A stretch of DNA of 13,833 nt from Clostridiales bacterium (GTDB lineage: Bacteria; Bacillota; Clostridia; Lachnospirales; Lachnospiraceae). The notes beneath the pieces are model-generated. The model was not told the origin of the DNA. It made no database searches and saw only the letters and a program-made list of their open reading frames with translations. The stretch lies in the NCBI GenBank assembly GCA_019420425.1, contig JAHZHG010000035.1, positions 1-13,833 of the forward strand, read 5' to 3'. Both the position numbers and the translations under genes were made by a program. This document shows, piece after piece, positions 6,324-12,493 of this stretch (its first letter is position 1; each line of letters starts with the position of its first letter).

Positions 6324-7385
6324 ATGCGGAAAATTGGAAAGCATCGGCAGAGACTTTATGAAGAGAAAGTGCGAGAAGACAGGGTGAACAAGCGGAATAG
6401 CCAGCGGACAAAATGGGCCGTTTTTTTACTGCTGCTGGCGGCCGCGATATTACGGTTCCGAAATCGCCTGATAGAAGGCTTTCATGAAATAGCAGGTATC
6501 CCAGCACCTGACAAGCTTGGGATACTTATGGCAGCCACCGGATATATGCTGGTGGAAGGAAAGATTATTGAACGTTTATCGAAAATATTCCATGCAGATA
6601 TTAAATGGAAAACCGGCATCGGCTGTGCGTATTACTGCAGCTTTGCCAGAATGGCGACGTTTGGCGGCGGAGCCGGCGCGGCAGAGATTTATTATTTGAG
6701 CAGAGAAGGCATGGAACTGGCACATGCCCTGGATATCAGCCTGATCCAATATTTATGCCAGAAGGTTGCCGTAACATGTGCAGGCGTGGTAAGCCTTCTG
6801 TTTCTTTTCCCGGAAATAGAGGCTTCCATTGATAAATATGGGAAGTACCTCGTGGGAGGAATCAGCCTTGCCGCCGCAGTGACCGCAGCTATACTGCTGG
6901 TGATGCTTTCACAGCGGGTCGCAGGTCTGCTGTTCCGTTTTCTGGACTGGGTTGGCAAAAAGAAAGAAGACGGGAAAAGCCGAACGGAGGCATGGAAAGA
7001 ACAGATCCTGTCCGGCCGGGCTGGCATAAGAACAATGCTTCAGCAAAAGGGAAGGCTGGCAGAAATCTTTGCATGGAATATCGTGAAGTATTTTTGCTGG
7101 TATTCCATTCCCTATATTCTTTATAAGGACACGGGAGTCATCTCATTATTTACGTCAATAGGCAGGATGGCGATTGCTACAGTGATGGCATCGGTGATAC
7201 CGGCGCCGGGAGGCTACGGCTCACTGGAATTTATGCAGCTCCTGCTGTTTGGTCCGGTACTGGGGGAAAGCAGGGCCATATCTATGATGCTCCTGTACCG
7301 GGCGGCGGCCACGTTCATTCCGGCAATTATAGGAGGGGTTGTGGTGTTTCTATATGAAAGAAAAAATGACGGCGGAAGGCATTAA
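6324..7385 (+). CDS. flippase-like membrane protein, lysylphosphatidylglycerol synthase TM-domain family, 353 aa
   Basis: A basic cytoplasmic head (1-29) is followed by about 7-8 hydrophobic spans, beginning WAVFLLLLAAAILRF (about 31-45) and ending in AIIGGVVVFLYERK. The signature PAPGGYGSLE (293-302) near the last spans is diagnostic of the LPG_synthase_TM/UPF0104 (AglD/YbhN-like) fold, best known as the flippase half of MprF. The soluble aminoacyl-transferase half of MprF is absent, so it should not aminoacylate lipid by itself. Moving a lipid or glycolipid across the membrane is a family-based guess. The ATG at 6324 follows AGGGGAAG (6306-6313) at about 10 nt. It lies 97 nt before a GT8 glycosyltransferase on the same strand, so a shared glycolipid or envelope task is possible. 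Confidence 0.88.
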   Translation: MRKIGKHRQRLYEEKVREDRVNKRNSQRTKWAVFLLLLAAAILRFRNRLIEGFHEIAGIPAPDKLGILMAATGYMLVEGKIIERLSKIFHADIKWKTGIGCAYYCSFARMATFGGGAGAAEIYYLSREGMELAHALDISLIQYLCQKVAVTCAGVVSLLFLFPEIEASIDKYGKYLVGGISLAAAVTAAILLVMLSQRVAGLLFRFLDWVGKKKEDGKSRTEAWKEQILSGRAGIRTMLQQKGRLAEIFAWNIVKYFCWYSIPYILYKDTGVISLFTSIGRMAIATVMASVIPAPGGYGSLEFMQLLLFGPVLGESRAISMMLLYRAAATFIPAIIGGVVVFLYERKNDGGRH

Positions 7386-7482
7386 CAGGATGAATGATTT
7401 TTGAAAAACGGGAAAATTCCGGAAAGAAATAATTGGAGATGCCCGGAACGCAACATTAAGAACCGGAAGGAGAGTAGTTTCA

Positions 7483-8289
7483 TTGAATATATTATTTACC
7501 ATAAACAGAGGATACATGGAGTATGCCGCAGACTGTATACGGTCTATAGTACGGTTCCCTTCTGATGATGGATATGACATTTTTATTTTGCATTCGGATT
7601 TACAGGCACAGGATCAGATTTACTTTATGGCACAGATAGAAAGCAGAGAGGCGACGGTGCATTTCCAGTATGTAGATCCGTCTTTGTTTGCACCCTTCCC
7701 GGAAAGTGACAGATATCCGAGGCTGATCTATTATCGCATATTTGCGGCCTCGCTGCTGCCTGCGGATGTGGACAGGATATTGTATCTGGATGTGGATACG
7801 ATTGTGATTAATCCGCTGGAAGCATTATATAAGACGGACTTTGAGGGGAACTTTTTTCTGGCCTGCACCCATGTGAAAAAATTCCTTAACAAAGTAAATC
7901 AATATCGTCTGGGAATGGAAGAAGAAAGAACGTATATTAACAGCGGAGTTATGCTGATGAATCTGAAGGAATTAAGAGAAAAGCAGAACATAAGAGAAAT
8001 TATGTCATTCGTGGAGAAGCGAAGAAGGTATCTTGCTTTGCCGGATCAGGACATTATCACTGCTCTGTATGGAGACAGGACAGGAATTTTGGATACGATG
8101 AAATACAATCTGAGCGACAGAATGCTTTCTTTTTACAATGCTGATCCAACGCATAAGAAGATAGATTTAGCATGGGTCAGGGAAAACACCGTAATCATTC
8201 ACTATTATGGAAAACAGAAGCCCTGGAAAAAAACGTATCTGGGGATCCTGGATATTTTCTGGCGGGAATTGAAAGAGAGAACACCGTGA
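7483..8289 (+). CDS. glycosyltransferase family 8 protein, 268 aa
   Basis: This is a retaining GT-A-fold transferase that uses a UDP-sugar and a divalent metal. Clear GT8 signatures are present: an N-terminal MNILFTINRGY nucleotide-binding strand, the metal-binding DxD as YLDVDT (D103, D105), the acceptor-side NSGVMLMNL, LPDQDIIT, and the C-terminal HYYGKQKPWK (from H240) that completes the donor site. All key residues are intact and the length is normal for the single-domain LgtC-like class. The start is TTG at 7483, read from AAGGAG (7467-7472) at 10-nt spacing; no ATG fits. No membrane helix is seen, so it is cytoplasmic or membrane-peripheral. Its partner is probably the flippase-like protein upstream. 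The acceptor cannot be told from the sequence. No terminator with a T run was found directly after it. Confidence 0.92.
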   Translation: MNILFTINRGYMEYAADCIRSIVRFPSDDGYDIFILHSDLQAQDQIYFMAQIESREATVHFQYVDPSLFAPFPESDRYPRLIYYRIFAASLLPADVDRILYLDVDTIVINPLEALYKTDFEGNFFLACTHVKKFLNKVNQYRLGMEEERTYINSGVMLMNLKELREKQNIREIMSFVEKRRRYLALPDQDIITALYGDRTGILDTMKYNLSDRMLSFYNADPTHKKIDLAWVRENTVIIHYYGKQKPWKKTYLGILDIFWRELKERTP

Positions 8290-8468
8290 TTGGAAGAGCC
8301 CGGCACAGGAGCCGGCGTACGCCGGGCGGGAGGAGGCATATAATGTATTTGTCGTAGGCTCACTGAGGAAAGTTCCGCAATTATGCGGGCTTGTGGGAGC
8401 TGCGGATAAATATTCGGGTCTGCCTCTTCTGCCCTTAATTGATGGGGAGCGTTGCTTTTTTCTAAACG
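8290..8468 (+). other. gene-free stretch after GT8 with palindromes and an orphan RBS
   Basis: No credible gene and no recognised riboswitch class was found here. It contains GCCCGGC (8298-8304) able to pair with GCCGGGC (8321-8327), which overlaps a perfect 14-bp palindrome at 8312-8325. A textbook AGGAGG (8331-8336) follows, 6 nt before an ATG (8343) that opens only four codons (MYLS, stop at 8355-8357). A short hairpin CCGCA-ATTA-TGCGG lies near 8374-8387. The stretch ends in TTTTTT near 8456-8461 without a strong stem before it. It may hold the remains of a decayed gene or an unknown structured RNA. Confidence 0.4.
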
Positions 8469-8505
8469 GTTAGTTGTTGCTAATTTGCTGTCCCTATGTT
8501 ATAGT
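8469..8505 (+). promoter_or_regulatory. promoter of the hydrolase-AraC-ABC cluster with an overlapping GTTAG-type operator
   Basis: The -10 is extended, TG-T-TATAGT (8497-8505); the -35 is TTGCTA (8477-8482) at 17-bp spacing. The inverted repeat GTTAG-TTGTTG-CTAAT (8469-8484) covers the whole -35; its arms match the other two copies except for the last base (T for C). A repressor there would exclude RNA polymerase. Transcription would start near 8512, giving a leader of nearly 200 nt before the hydrolase gene. Confidence 0.6.
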
Positions 8506-8638
8506 ATAGATACTTTAAAATGACTTTCCGTTGCTTTTCGGCTACAGGAGGGTTCCAGGTTCAACAAAGTTCATCTTCTGATCACAAGCGCCTGCCAATG
8601 TGTTTGCTGTGACTCGTACAGTGCGTTAGAACAAGACG

Positions 8639-8661
8639 GCTGCTCTGCACAGCGGTTTTTT
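8639..8661 (+). terminator. weak attenuator-like hairpin with T run in the hydrolase leader
   Basis: GCTG (8639-8642) pairs with CAGC (8650-8653) around a 7-nt loop; the pairing can be extended by a C-G after a G/G mismatch. Six T residues follow (8656-8661). The stem is short, so full termination is unlikely, but partial attenuation or the 3' end of a roughly 150-nt small RNA from the promoter at 8477-8505 is possible. Confidence 0.35.
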
Positions 8662-8671
8662 AACACACTTA

Positions 8672-8687
8672 GTTAGAAGAGACTAAC
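8672..8687. promoter_or_regulatory. GTTAG-N6-CTAAC inverted-repeat operator, copy 3
   Basis: GTTAG (8672-8676), AAGAGA, CTAAC (8683-8687): perfect 5-bp arms, the same design as 2514-2529. It lies 20 nt before the hydrolase start codon and just before the AGGGGAGA ribosome site. With the copy over the -35 at 8469-8484 it gives a two-site arrangement 203 bp apart, suited to looping or to a roadblock. No good promoter of its own was seen. Confidence 0.6.
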
Positions 8688-8707
8688 CGACAAGGGGAGA
8701 GATATCA

Positions 8708-9490
8708 ATGAGATTTTATTCATTTGGACATCAGAATAATCCGGTGCTTTTACTGCTGCCGGGCACATGCTGTCACTGGAAGAGGAACTTCGGGTCGGTG
8801 ATACCGCTGTTAGAGAAAGATTTTCATGTGGTCTGCACATCCTACGACGGATTTGATGAGACAGAACAGACCGTATTTCCGGACATGCTGACCGAGGCCG
8901 CAAAAATTGAGGACTATATACAGGCAAACGTTGACGGCCATATCCGCGCTGCCTACGGTTGCTCCATGGGTGGTTCCTTTGTTGGCCTGCTGATTCAGCG
9001 AGGAAACATTCGTATCGATCATGGTATCCTGGGCAGCTCCGACCTGGATCAAAGCAGCGGACTATCCGCCCGTCTGCAGGCAAGACTGATCGCTGATGTG
9101 CTTCACGGCATATTTCAAAAAGGCAGGCTGCCGGGCTGGATGCAAAAACGGCTGGAAAAGAAGGCACCGGAAGAGCGGGCGTATATGGATCGGATGCTGG
9201 AGATGTTTGGAGTCGGCTCAACAGACATGGCGTTTGTTCAGAAGAAAAGTATTTACAACCAGTTCTGCTCTGACCTGCTGACACCGCTGGAGGACGGCAT
9301 TTTTGTCCCAGGCACTGCAGTACATATCTTTTATGCAGTAAAAATGGGCGAACGATATGAGGCGCGCTATCGCCAGCACTTCAAAGACCCGGACATCCGC
9401 ACCCACGATATGCAGCATGAGGAGCTGCTGGTCTGCCATCCCCAGCAGTGGGCCGATGAAGTGCGCCGATGCGCTGCTGCTGGCAGATAG
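8708..9490 (+). CDS. alpha/beta hydrolase, 260 aa
   Basis: This is a serine hydrolase of the alpha/beta fold. The oxyanion loop is in LLLLPGTCCHW (about 15-25), the nucleophile elbow is G-C-S-M-G-G with S86, and the late histidine is H237 in MQHEELL. A catalytic acid is less clear: the usual Asp strand reads HIFYAVKMGE, where a Glu may serve. There is no signal peptide, so it is cytoplasmic. The start ATG follows AAGGGGAGA (8692-8700) at 7 nt. It is the first gene of the run with AraC and two ABC genes, and two GTTAG-type operators stand in its 5' region. In siderophore-like cassettes such enzymes open ester or acyl bonds of the imported ligand; that role is inferred from context only. A detoxifying or quorum-type esterase is an alternative. 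Confidence 0.88.
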   Translation: MRFYSFGHQNNPVLLLLPGTCCHWKRNFGSVIPLLEKDFHVVCTSYDGFDETEQTVFPDMLTEAAKIEDYIQANVDGHIRAAYGCSMGGSFVGLLIQRGNIRIDHGILGSSDLDQSSGLSARLQARLIADVLHGIFQKGRLPGWMQKRLEKKAPEERAYMDRMLEMFGVGSTDMAFVQKKSIYNQFCSDLLTPLEDGIFVPGTAVHIFYAVKMGERYEARYRQHFKDPDIRTHDMQHEELLVCHPQQWADEVRRCAAAGR

Positions 9491-9587
9491 CCTGTGGTTT
9501 CCGGGAAAGAAAGGGGCATTTCGCGTATCAGCCTGGATGAAAAGAAGGGCATGGAAACATGGATAGAGGATGTTAGGTGTGTCAACG

Positions 9588-10625
9588 ATGCAGGAATTGA
9601 ATTATCTAAAACGGGACAAAAAAATGCGGGGGCAGGAATCCTTTGTGACTTATGTGGATTTTCAGGTACAGGATGGGACTGCCGATATGTGGCTGTATGA
9701 CATCTTCCCCGGTGTGCAGCTTATGGTTGTGGATTTCTCTTCCGAGAGCTGTTTTCGCAGCAGCGAAAGGCAGAATGTGATCGGGATCAATCACTGCAGG
9801 AAGGGACGGTTTGAGTGCGCGTTTGACAGCAGGAATTATCTATACTTAGGAGAAGGAGATATTGCGCTGAACAGCCAGCTGCACCCACCCATCGCCTCTT
9901 CCTTTCCGCTAAAATATTTTTATGGTTCCACCATCATTTTATTTCCGGAGATTATGAAAACGGTGCGGGAGCTTCAGGCATTCCAAATCAGTGCGGAAAA
10001 AATAGCGGAGAAATATTCTCTGGAAACAAAGTCCCCGGTATTTCGGCGCAATGCAGAAATAGAGCGGGTGTATCAGGAGCTGTATACACATTTGCGTCAT
10101 CCATCCCTCCCTTCTTTGCGGCTGAACGTATTGGAGCTGCTCTACCATTTCCAGTCCAGGCAAACGGTTTTTGTGGAAAATCAGGAATATATTTCCGGCG
10201 AAATTGCAGACCGGATCAAGCATGTGCGGGAGCAGCTAATACAGGATATGGAACACCGTACCAATCTGAAGGAATTGGCGTTGGAGCATAACCTAAGCCT
10301 GACACAGCTAAAGGACGGCTTCCGGCAAATTTACGGCGAATCTCCGTATGCGTATTTACGCAGTTATAAAATGCATCGGGCGGCACAGCTCCTGTGTCAG
10401 TCGAATCGAAAAATCAGTGAGATCGCTTTGGAATTGGGTTATCAAAATCCGAGCAAATTTTCTGAGGCGTTCTATGCGGTGACGGGCTGCAAGCCAAGTG
10501 ATGCGGCCAGACCGGCGGCATCACTTTTTTGGCTTTTTGGAGCATTTTGCACAGGGAGTGGCTTTTCAGAGTGGCAGGAGAACAATTCCTATGGTAAGAT
10601 TTTGAAGTTCATGCGGGGGAGGTAA
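9588..10625 (+). CDS. AraC-family transcriptional regulator with an atypical C-terminal tail, 345 aa
   Basis: This is a ligand-responsive DNA-binding activator. The N-terminal half (1-210) would be the sensing and dimer domain. Two helix-turn-helix units follow: about 226-258 (NLKELALEHNLSLTQLKDGF then GESPYAYLRSYKM) and about 276-298 (ISEIALELGYQNPSKFSEAF). AraC proteins usually end soon after the GCKPS motif; here the frame runs on for 40 residues (10503-10622) through a terminator hairpin, and the tail looks like translated spacer. Start: ATG at 9588 preceded by AGGTGT at 7 nt; an in-frame ATG at 9570 gives six more residues and is nearly as likely. It follows the hydrolase by about 97 nt and precedes the ABC pair, resembling the YbtA/YbtPQ layout. 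Likely target: the promoters of this same cluster. Confidence 0.9.
   Translation: MQELNYLKRDKKMRGQESFVTYVDFQVQDGTADMWLYDIFPGVQLMVVDFSSESCFRSSERQNVIGINHCRKGRFECAFDSRNYLYLGEGDIALNSQLHPPIASSFPLKYFYGSTIILFPEIMKTVRELQAFQISAEKIAEKYSLETKSPVFRRNAEIERVYQELYTHLRHPSLPSLRLNVLELLYHFQSRQTVFVENQEYISGEIADRIKHVREQLIQDMEHRTNLKELALEHNLSLTQLKDGFRQIYGESPYAYLRSYKMHRAAQLLCQSNRKISEIALELGYQNPSKFSEAFYAVTGCKPSDAARPAASLFWLFGAFCTGSGFSEWQENNSYGKILKFMRGR
10496..10530 (+). terminator. intrinsic terminator embedded inside the end of the AraC frame
   Basis: AAGTGATGC (10496-10504) pairs with GCATCACTT (10518-10526), followed inward, after a G/G mismatch, by GCC (10506-10508) with GGC (10514-10516) around an AGACC loop; a T tract runs to 10530. 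This has all the parts of a rho-independent terminator. It begins at the codons where AraC proteins normally end. Translation through it would open the stem, so it may act as a translation-dependent attenuator ahead of the ABC genes. Confidence 0.7.
10572..10600 (+). promoter_or_regulatory. possible extended -10 promoter of the ABC pair
   Basis: TG-G-TAAGAT (10592-10600) is an extended -10 with a poor -35 (TGGCAG, 10572-10577) at 17 bp. It lies after the embedded terminator and inside the AraC tail codons. A start near 10607 would allow the two ABC genes to be expressed apart from araC; an AraC-type activator would suit the weak -35. Low certainty. Confidence 0.3.
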
Positions 10626-10663
10626 AGAAATTTATGCTGCTTAATGAGAGAGGAGTGAGCTAT

Positions 10664-12493
10664 ATGAAGAAAGTATTCGGAGAGGATGCGCAGACAAAAA
10701 AGCCGCGGAAAACCGGTATTCCACGCCTGCTGGAGTTCGCGGGACGACACCGTCCGCTGCTTGGCATGGCGCAGCTTATGGCCGGCATCAGCGCCCTGTT
10801 TCTCTTGGGGCCGTTTGTGTGTGTGTATTTTGCCGCCTGTGAGCTTTTGAACGGCCTGACAGGAAGCGGGCTTGACGCGGCTTCCCTGGCCCGGTGGGGC
10901 GTGTGGGCATTGGCGCTGGAGCTGGTCGGTCTGATATTTAATTTTGCAGCGCTGCTGTGCTCCCATACGGTAGCGTTCCATACGGAAAAAAATTTAAAAA
11001 TGGCGGTGCTCCGCCATTTATCCGGGATGTCTATGGGGTATTTTGAGGAAAATCCCAGCGGGAAGCTAAGAAAGATCATTGATGAAAACAGCGCCCAGGT
11101 GGAGTCTTATCTTGCCCACCAGATGCCGGATCTGGTAAGCGCCCAGGTGACAACGATGGCCAGCCTTGTACTGATGCTGGCCATCGACTGGCGCATCGGC
11201 CTTCCGCTGGTCGTGCTGCTGATTGCGAGCTTCGCCTGCCAGATGAGTATGATGGGCGAGAAAACCATGAATTTCATGAAGCGTTACCAGGATGCGCAGG
11301 AGGAGATGAACCATGAGGCAGTGGAGTATGTCCGCGGGATCTCTGTGATCAAGGTATTTGGGCAGTCTGTGCATTCAATCCGCCGGTTTAAGGAAGCGAT
11401 CAATGCCTATCGGGATGACGCGCTGGCCTTTACCATGGCCTGCAAGCCAGGATATGTGGGGTTCAACACAGTGGTCAATGCCGCCTTTCTGGTGCTGATC
11501 CCAGCAGCACTGATCGGCCTGGCAGCAGCAGGGGATTTGTCTGCATTTACAGAGAGCTTCTTATTTTACCTGATCTTTGCCCCGGCCTGCGCTTCTGTCC
11601 TCAATAAGATTATGTACATGAGTAACTATAAGATGCAGGCTGTGGAGTCCATGCGCCGGATTGACACGATCCTGCTGACCAGGGAGCAGCCGGAAGCGCA
11701 GGAACCGCAGACGACACAGGACAGCGACATTCGTTTTTCGCATGTGACCTTTACCTATCCCACCGGGGAACAGCCGGCGATTACGGATGTCAGCTTTACG
11801 GCCAGAGCCGGGACGTTTACGGCGCTGGTAGGACATTCCGGCTCCGGAAAAACGACCATCGGAACTTTGGTACCGCGCTTTTATGATGTGCAGGAAGGGA
11901 GTATTACCCTGGGCGGCGTGGAGCTGTCCCGGTTCTCCAGGCGGGAGCTGATGGAAAAGGTTGCTTTTGTATTCCAAAATCCCAAATTATGGAAAGCAAC
12001 TCTGGAAGAAAATATCCGCGGCGGATGCAAAGGCGCAAGCCGGGAGGAAATCCTGCGTGCGGCTCAGCTGGCGCAGTGCGACGACATTCTGAAAAAGCTG
12101 CCCGAGGGCATCGACAGTATCGTGGGCGCAAAAGGCGTCTATCTTTCCGGCGGAGAGGTGCAGCGAGTGGCCATTGCCCGGGCGATCCTAAAGGATGCGC
12201 CGGTGATTATTTTCGATGAAGCCACGGCATTCGCCGATCCGGAGAACGAGGCGCAGATCCAGGCGGCATTGAAGGAACTGACAAAGGGAAAAACAGTGAT
12301 TATGATCGCGCACCGGCTGGCCACAATCCAGGACGCGGATCAGATCCTGGTAATGAAAACAGGACGGCTGGCCGAGCAGGGAACACATCGGGAGCTGTTG
12401 AGCCAAAATGGCGAGTATGCCCGCATGTGGGCAGATTATAATCAGACCATTACCTGGAAGATTGACCGAAAAGAGGAGGTGAAGCCATGCTGA
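10664..12493 (+). CDS. ABC transporter, fused transmembrane and ATPase domains (half transporter 1), 609 aa
   Basis: An N-terminal membrane domain of about six helices (residues 30-310) of the ABC exporter fold is fused to an ATPase domain (about 355-590). Walker A is GHSGSGKTT (390-398, K396), Q-loop VFQNPKLW, signature LSGGEVQR (from L494), Walker B VIIFDE (D518, E519) and H-loop IAHRLAT. All are intact, so this half can hydrolyse ATP. The D-loop region reads AFADPENE rather than the usual SALD, a form I associate with the YbtP/YbtQ and IrtA/IrtB siderophore importers; this is from memory. ATG at 10664 is chosen over the in-frame ATG at 10634 because AGGAG (10651-10655) lies 8 nt before it. 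Its stop overlaps the next gene (ATGCTGA), which points to coupled synthesis of a heterodimer. Substrate unknown; a drug or peptide exporter cannot be excluded. Confidence 0.92.
   Translation: MKKVFGEDAQTKKPRKTGIPRLLEFAGRHRPLLGMAQLMAGISALFLLGPFVCVYFAACELLNGLTGSGLDAASLARWGVWALALELVGLIFNFAALLCSHTVAFHTEKNLKMAVLRHLSGMSMGYFEENPSGKLRKIIDENSAQVESYLAHQMPDLVSAQVTTMASLVLMLAIDWRIGLPLVVLLIASFACQMSMMGEKTMNFMKRYQDAQEEMNHEAVEYVRGISVIKVFGQSVHSIRRFKEAINAYRDDALAFTMACKPGYVGFNTVVNAAFLVLIPAALIGLAAAGDLSAFTESFLFYLIFAPACASVLNKIMYMSNYKMQAVESMRRIDTILLTREQPEAQEPQTTQDSDIRFSHVTFTYPTGEQPAITDVSFTARAGTFTALVGHSGSGKTTIGTLVPRFYDVQEGSITLGGVELSRFSRRELMEKVAFVFQNPKLWKATLEENIRGGCKGASREEILRAAQLAQCDDILKKLPEGIDSIVGAKGVYLSGGEVQRVAIARAILKDAPVIIFDEATAFADPENEAQIQAALKELTKGKTVIMIAHRLATIQDADQILVMKTGRLAEQGTHRELLSQNGEYARMWADYNQTITWKIDRKEEVKPC

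Noticed and set aside
8361..8378. Similarity of CTGAGGAAAGTTCC to the conserved GAGGAAAGTCC of RNase P RNA
   Set aside because: One extra base in the motif, and the other conserved RNase P elements (ACAGAA-type 3' core) are not found nearby.
8520..8612. 30-codon ORF (starting MTFRCFSATG) in the hydrolase leader
   Set aside because: No ribosome site; the predicted transcript would start only about 8 nt before its ATG, and the composition is not gene-like.
8673..9284. 203-codon minus-strand ORF opposite the hydrolase
   Set aside because: Antisense shadow of a recognised alpha/beta hydrolase, with no ribosome site or family.
9494..9700. GTG-started ORF overlapping the AraC start in another frame
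   Set aside because: Overlaps the conserved AraC frame, has no family resemblance, and lies in the frame of the finished hydrolase gene.
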